10,089 bases of DNA, taken from assembly GCA_002371375.1 (NCBI GenBank), contig DFIB01000138.1, forward strand, positions 1 through 10,089, given 5' to 3'. The translations under genes were made by a program, and so were the position numbers. The notes below the pieces were generated by a model, which was not told the DNA's origin, did not search any database, and saw only the letters and a list, made by a program, of their open reading frames with translations. This DNA comes from Mageeibacillus sp. UBA3708 (GTDB lineage: Bacteria; Bacillota; Clostridia; Saccharofermentanales; Saccharofermentanaceae). Shown here in pieces: positions 5,785-10,089 of this stretch; position 1 is the stretch's first letter; each line of letters starts with the position of its first letter.

Positions 5785-7044
5785 TCAACCGGGAAGAATA
5801 CCGTAATCCTTATCACCGTCACGGCTCAGGAAAGACAGTTCCGGAATTCCTGCAGCATTTGTCCTGATGTATATGGTCATCTCGGGATGAGGACACGAAT
5901 CAATAGGAGACATCTTCTCATCATACATCTCCTCCACCCTCACCGGTTCAATATAGCCCTTGGGCATAAGAACATTGAGCAAATCGCCCTTGTAGAATTT
6001 ATTCTTCTGGGTAACTTTGATAAGGCCGTTACCGTCACAGCCGTCAACCACACCCACTACAAAAGCAGGCTTGTTATATGACTTTGCCGAATCGATTTTG
6101 GCGTCCTCCGAGGGACTCTGATAGAAGAATCCCGTATCATAATCCCTGTGTACCACCTTATCAAGCAGCACATTCCACCTGGGATCAACTTCATAATTGT
6201 CAGGATCGGCGTAATACCTGTCCACAGCCTCTCTGTACACCTTGGTAGCGCAGGCCGCATAATAAGCACCCTTGATACGTCCCTCGATCTTGAGGCTGTC
6301 TATTCCTGATTCGATCATCTCGGGAACATGCTCAACCATACATATATCCTTACTCCCGAAAATATACGTTCCTCTCTCATCCTGTTCAACAGGCATTGCA
6401 ATATCAGGTCTCTTCTCCTCAACGACGGAATACCCCCATCTGCAGGGCTGTGCGCACGCTCCGCCGTTGGATCTTCTGCCTGTAAGATAATTGGATAAGA
6501 GGCATCTTCCGGAATAAGCAACACACATGGCACCGTGAACAAAGCACTCTATCTGCAGATCAGGGTCAATATTCCTTCTGATCTCTCTTATCTGTGCCAG
6601 CGATACCTCTCTTGCCAGAACTATCCTCGACGCACCCTGCTGCTGCCAGAAACTGCAGGCTCCGCTATTTGTGACACTGGCCTGGGTTGATATGTGGATC
6701 TCAAGATCAGGAGCGATCTTCCTGATACGCGCAAATATTCCCGGATCAGATACGAGAACTGCATCAGCGCCGGCCGTGTGCGCCACAAAATCTATCTCAT
6801 CATCGAGATATTTAAGATCTTCTTCAGTTGCAAGGATATTCATCGTTACATAGCATTTGACACCGTGCTCATGGGCATATCTTATTCCGGATACCATCTC
6901 ATCGTGAGTGAAATTGCCGCTGAAAGTCCTGAGTCCGAAGCTCTTGCCGGACATATATACGGCATCCGCACCGTAAGCAATTACAGTACGCAGCTTCTCG
7001 GGATCACCTGCAGGACTTAAGACCTCAACTCTTCTGTCTGTCAT
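5785..7044 (-). CDS. trhP2: U32-family protein, tRNA 5-hydroxyuridine synthesis (TrhP2/YrrO-like)
   Basis: This is a 419-residue U32 'peptidase family' protein; the length fits YrrO/TrhP2 of Bacillus rather than the larger RlhA. Members of this subgroup (E. coli TrhP/YegQ, Bacillus YrrN/YrrO) hydroxylate wobble uridine 34 of certain tRNAs in the cytoplasm. The N-terminus VEVLSPAGDPEKLRTVIAYGADAVY (7-30) and the signature ECFVHGAMCVAYSGRCLLSNYLTGR (166-190) are typical. Cysteines C174, C181, C197 and C235 have the spacing known for the 4Fe-4S ligands of U32 relatives such as UbiU, with an extra C201. STQASVTN (119-126), SKDICMVEHVPEM (231-243) and LKIEGRIKGAYY (251-262) also fit. The ATG overlaps the mltG stop (ATGA), and AAGGTG lies 8 bases upstream (7053-7058). 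It is the last gene of the typA-mltG operon. The family is certain; the exact tRNA role is inferred from length and from its place next to mltG. Confidence 0.85.
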   Translation of the reverse strand: MTDRRVEVLSPAGDPEKLRTVIAYGADAVYMSGKSFGLRTFSGNFTHDEMVSGIRYAHEHGVKCYVTMNILATEEDLKYLDDEIDFVAHTAGADAVLVSDPGIFARIRKIAPDLEIHISTQASVTNSGACSFWQQQGASRIVLAREVSLAQIREIRRNIDPDLQIECFVHGAMCVAYSGRCLLSNYLTGRRSNGGACAQPCRWGYSVVEEKRPDIAMPVEQDERGTYIFGSKDICMVEHVPEMIESGIDSLKIEGRIKGAYYAACATKVYREAVDRYYADPDNYEVDPRWNVLLDKVVHRDYDTGFFYQSPSEDAKIDSAKSYNKPAFVVGVVDGCDGNGLIKVTQKNKFYKGDLLNVLMPKGYIEPVRVEEMYDEKMSPIDSCPHPEMTIYIRTNAAGIPELSFLSRDGDKDYGILPG

Positions 7045-8270
7045 GGATCAGTCACCTTCGTTGTTTCCGGGGTATCATCTATGGTACCGTCCTCATTGAC
7101 TTTGATGCCGTTATCATCCACTTCGACTGCGCTGTCTGCAGCATCCCAGTTCGCCGAATACTTCTTGACATTCTTCTGGTGTTCGGAGTATGTGGTCGCA
7201 TATGCTGTACCGCCGTCTCCTGTAGCGCAGAAATACATGTAATTGCAGTTAGGCTCAGGATAGAGTGCAGCGGCGATGGCATTTGAACCCGGCATACAGA
7301 TAGGTCCCGGCGGCAGCCCCTCATGAGTATAGGTGTTATACGGACTGTCTATATTAAGCTGTTCATCCGTGTGCCTGATGGTGGCGCGTCCGCCCCTTGT
7401 CTTGATAAGGTAATTGATAGTTGCGGATGAACCGAGTATATGGTCATCTTCTTTCTTTGAATTAAGCCTGTTGTGGAATACGGCAGAGATATACATCATA
7501 TCGCTGACTCTGCCTGTCTCTGACTGTATTATAGAAGCAAGCGTTATGACCTCATCCATCGTCATTCCCAGCTTCTTTGCACGGGTGTAGTAATCGTCAT
7601 AAAGCTTGGTAGCCGTGTTATCAAGGAACTTCCTGATGATCGACTCGGGCGATGCGTTGATATCAAATACATAAGTATCCGGATACAGGTATCCCGCAAG
7701 GACATAATCCCTGTCTTCACTTACGGCGATCTTGGATACAAAGCTGTAATCGACGAACAGGTTCGTGGAATTCATGCATCTGTCCATCTCATTATCATCG
7801 AAAGTAAGTCCCGCCTTATGAAGGATCTGCTTTATCTCCTGATAAGTCGCACCTTCAGGTATCATGACCTTAACACTTGCAGGTTCAAGTGTCAGGAAAT
7901 ACATCATCTCATCGTATGAGAAGTTCTTAAGCAGATAGTGCGTACCTGCCACATACGAACCGTCAAATCCGTTGATCTTACTGAGCAAAGAGAAGATAAA
8001 GGTATTATTGATGAGACCTGCCGTCCTGAGCCTCTCTGCGATATCTGACGTGGAGTCACCCGTATTGACCACGACAGTAACGACACCGGGGGTATCGGCA
8101 CTGAGCTCGTCGTAATAGCCGGCCTCTATCTTCGCAGACAGCGCCTCGAACCGCTTCTCCTGCGAGAGCACGTAGTTATAGCCGAATATTACGCCTACGA
8201 CTGCGAAAGAGAACAGCAACACCAGGATAATAAGTATCCTGAATGCTATCTTTATCTTCTTCGATACCAT
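7041..8270 (-). CDS. mltG: Endolytic transglycosylase MltG (YceG-like)
   Basis: MltG cuts nascent peptidoglycan strands at the outer face of the membrane and sets glycan chain length. The 409 residues show a short basic N-terminus, one membrane anchor (about 9-33), a LysM-like region (about 62-130), VMIPEGAT (135-142), LAGYLYPDTY (191-200), the catalytic block ASIIQSETG (245-253) with the presumed catalytic Glu at 251 (matching E218 of E. coli), VFHNRL (264-269) and SPYNTYTHEGLPPGPI (309-324). The first Glu of the usual ExE pair is Gln here, and the DPT motif reads SAT. The acidic tail (about 377-409) is unlike the E. coli protein. The ATG is preceded by AAGGGG only 4 bases away (8275-8280), within the 11-base gap after typA. 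The gene overlaps the next by four bases (ATGA). Confidence 0.95.
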   Translation of the reverse strand: MVSKKIKIAFRILIILVLLFSFAVVGVIFGYNYVLSQEKRFEALSAKIEAGYYDELSADTPGVVTVVVNTGDSTSDIAERLRTAGLINNTFIFSLLSKINGFDGSYVAGTHYLLKNFSYDEMMYFLTLEPASVKVMIPEGATYQEIKQILHKAGLTFDDNEMDRCMNSTNLFVDYSFVSKIAVSEDRDYVLAGYLYPDTYVFDINASPESIIRKFLDNTATKLYDDYYTRAKKLGMTMDEVITLASIIQSETGRVSDMMYISAVFHNRLNSKKEDDHILGSSATINYLIKTRGGRATIRHTDEQLNIDSPYNTYTHEGLPPGPICMPGSNAIAAALYPEPNCNYMYFCATGDGGTAYATTYSEHQKNVKKYSANWDAADSAVEVDDNGIKVNEDGTIDDTPETTKVTDP

Positions 8271-8281
8271 TTGACCCCTTA

Positions 8282-10089
8282 TCAGGCCTGTTTCTTAGCT
8301 GCGGCCTGCGCCTTCATCCTCAAATCTGTGTTAAGTATCTTCTTGCGGAGACGTATGTTCTTGGGAGTTACCTCACAGAGCTCATCATCTTCCACAAACT
8401 CCAGGCACTGCTCAAGGCTGAGATTGAGAGGAGGTGTCAGACGCATAGCGTCATCAGAACCTGCTGCACGCATGTTCGTAACGTGCTTCTTCTTGCAGAC
8501 ATTTACCGTTATGTCCTCCGGCTTGGGGTTGATTCCGACGATCATACCCTCATATACAGGCGTACCTGCGCCGATAAGAAGACTTCCTCTGTCCTGCGCA
8601 TTGAACAGACCATATGTCATGGCCTCTCCACTCTCGAAAGCAACGAGCACACCATGGTTCCTGGTGGATATCTCGCCCGCGAAAGGCTCAAAGCCGCTGA
8701 TCACGCTGTTCATTATACCATTGCCCTTTGTGTCGGTCAAAAACTCGGTCCTGTATCCTATGATGCCTCTGGAAGGGATCCTGAACTCAAGACGCGTATA
8801 TCCTTTCTCAGGGGGAAGCATGTTCATGAGTTCTGCCTTACGGCTTCCGAGCTTCTCCATAACAGGCCCCACGAACTCTTCCGGAACGTCAATAACGAGG
8901 TCCTCAACAGGCTCGCATGTAACGCCGTCGATCTCCTTCATGATGACCTTGGGCTTGCTTACCTGAAACTCATATCCCTCTCTTCTCATAGTCTCGATAA
9001 GAATGGACAGATGAAGCTCTCCTCTTCCCTTTACGATAAATGCCTCGGTGGTATCAGTCTCCTCAAGTCTCATGGACACGTTTGTCTCGATCTCCTTGAA
9101 AAGCCTGTCCCTCAGATGTCTCGATGTTACGAACTTTCCGTCCTGACCCGCGAAAGGGCTGTCATTAACGGAGAATGTCATTGCAATAGTAGGCTCATCA
9201 ATACTTACAAAAGGAAGCGGTTCAACATCAGCTGCATCACATATAGTATCGCCAATGTTGATGTCGGGAATACCTGCAACACAAACGATCTCACCTACGG
9301 ATGCCTCGCTGATCTCCTCTCTGCCGAGGTCATGGAATCTCAGGAGCTTAACGATCCTTGCAGAACGCTTGCCCTCCTCGCCATAAGTGGCGATGGCGAT
9401 ATTCTCGCCCTGCTTGACAGTTCCCCTCTCGATCCTGCCTATAGCGATCCTTCCGATATAAGGGTCGGTGTCGATGTTGGATACGAGCAGCTGCAAAGGC
9501 GCTTCTGTATCACCTTCGGGGCACGGGGTATACTTGACAACCGTATCGAGAAGCGGCTGGAAATCGAGTTCCTTACCATCCTGGAACTCCTTGAGATCAA
9601 GTGTGGCAATACCGGTCTTACCGGAAGAATAAACGATAGGGAATTCAAGCTGCTCATCATCTGCACCAAGCTCGATGAAGAGATCGAGCACCATATCAAC
9701 AACCTGCAGGGGTCTTCCGTCAGGTCTGTCAATCTTATTGATGCAGACGATCGGCTTAAGACCCATCTCAAGTGCTTTCCTGAGAACGAACCTTGTCTGA
9801 GGCATAGGTCCATCATATGCGTCAACAACGAGGAGAACAGCGTCAACCATCTTCAGCACACGCTCAACCTCACCGCCGAAATCAGCGTGACCGGGAGTAT
9901 CCACCACGTTGATCCTGATACCTTTATAATCGAACGCCGTATTCTTGGCGAGGATCGTAATGCCCCTCTCCCTCTCCAGGTCATTGCTGTCCATGACCTG
10001 CTCGACAATCTGCTCATTCTCTCTGTAGATTCCTGCCTGCTTAAGCATGGAATCGACGATAGTCGTCTTACCGTGGTCAACGTGTGCGA
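8282..10089 (-). CDS. typA: Ribosome-associated GTPase TypA/BipA (start cut by window edge)
   Basis: This translational GTPase of the EF-G/LepA class binds the 70S ribosome and helps large-subunit assembly and stress or cold adaptation. 601 residues are visible; only about ten N-terminal residues are missing at the right edge. G1 is AHVDHGKTT (visible residues 1-9), followed by RERGITI (G2, near 38-44), DTPGHADF (G3, 63-70), NKID (G4, 117-120) and YSSGKTG (G5, 153-159, a variant of the more usual SA). ARIVKLLRF, SIDEPTIAMTFSVNDSPFAGQDGK, GRGELHLSILIETMRREGYEFQVSKPKV and the C-terminal domain FEPFAGEISTRNHGVLVAFESGEAMTYGL are diagnostic of TypA rather than EF-G, LepA or TetM. The protein ends in an Ala/Lys-rich tail. 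It heads the typA-mltG-trhP operon in this window; its own promoter lies outside. Confidence 0.96.
   Translation of the reverse strand, partial: AHVDHGKTTIVDSMLKQAGIYRENEQIVEQVMDSNDLERERGITILAKNTAFDYKGIRINVVDTPGHADFGGEVERVLKMVDAVLLVVDAYDGPMPQTRFVLRKALEMGLKPIVCINKIDRPDGRPLQVVDMVLDLFIELGADDEQLEFPIVYSSGKTGIATLDLKEFQDGKELDFQPLLDTVVKYTPCPEGDTEAPLQLLVSNIDTDPYIGRIAIGRIERGTVKQGENIAIATYGEEGKRSARIVKLLRFHDLGREEISEASVGEIVCVAGIPDINIGDTICDAADVEPLPFVSIDEPTIAMTFSVNDSPFAGQDGKFVTSRHLRDRLFKEIETNVSMRLEETDTTEAFIVKGRGELHLSILIETMRREGYEFQVSKPKVIMKEIDGVTCEPVEDLVIDVPEEFVGPVMEKLGSRKAELMNMLPPEKGYTRLEFRIPSRGIIGYRTEFLTDTKGNGIMNSVISGFEPFAGEISTRNHGVLVAFESGEAMTYGLFNAQDRGSLLIGAGTPVYEGMIVGINPKPEDITVNVCKKKHVTNMRAAGSDDAMRLTPPLNLSLEQCLEFVEDDELCEVTPKNIRLRKKILNTDLRMKAQAAAKKQA

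Noticed and set aside
8271..8966. Rightward open frame of 231 codons opposite typA
   Set aside because: It lies wholly antisense to the highly conserved TypA C-terminal part, and its Ser-rich composition reflects the reverse complement of TypA codons.
1..10089. CRISPR arrays, tRNA/rRNA genes, insertion sequences, attachment sites
   Set aside because: I looked in the gaps and gene ends on both strands; no spaced direct repeats, transposase motifs, terminal inverted repeats of IS type or tRNA-like cloverleaf were seen.

Overview
The window reads as a chromosomal segment of a Gram-positive, low-to-moderate-GC bacterium, most likely a member of the Clostridia. The reasons are the short-form GlgB N-terminus, a clostridial-type GlgP, MltG and TrhP2 (YrrO)-like proteins arranged as in the Firmicutes yrrL-yrrO region, strong AGGA/GGGG ribosome binding sites, and AT-rich gaps holding sigma-A-type promoters. 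There are seven genes in three transcription blocks. I see no rRNA, tRNA, CRISPR array, IS element or phage gene. Most of the window is housekeeping DNA.

Left block (1-3732, leftward): glycogen phosphorylase glgP, then a gap of about 540 bases, then the 5' part of glgB (glycogen branching enzyme), which runs off the left edge. Each gene has its own promoter with a 17-base spacer. Directly upstream of each -35 box lies a similar inverted repeat, CAAAAA(T/C)(A/G) facing its complement across 8-9 bases. This suggests that the two glycogen genes share an operator or an A/T-tract UP-like element. The gap between them holds a long GC-rich hairpin just after glgP, about 250 bases of unexplained sequence, and a textbook leftward intrinsic terminator.

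Middle block (3865-5762, rightward): a prepilin peptidase (A24 GxGD aspartyl protease) overlaps by one base a polytopic membrane protein. That protein resembles a CPBP (Abi/CAAX-type) intramembrane protease that has lost all its catalytic residues. This pair starts divergently from glgP and ends 22 bases from the convergent trhP-like gene.

Right block (10089-5785, leftward): typA/bipA (missing only about the first ten codons at the right edge), mltG and a U32-family tRNA hydroxylation protein (TrhP2/YrrO-like) form a tightly packed operon, with 11 bases between typA and mltG and a 4-base ATGA overlap between mltG and the U32 gene. They link ribosome assembly and stress, peptidoglycan chain termination and wobble-uridine modification. 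The yrrM (trmR) and yrrN genes that lie between mltG and yrrO in Bacillus are absent here.
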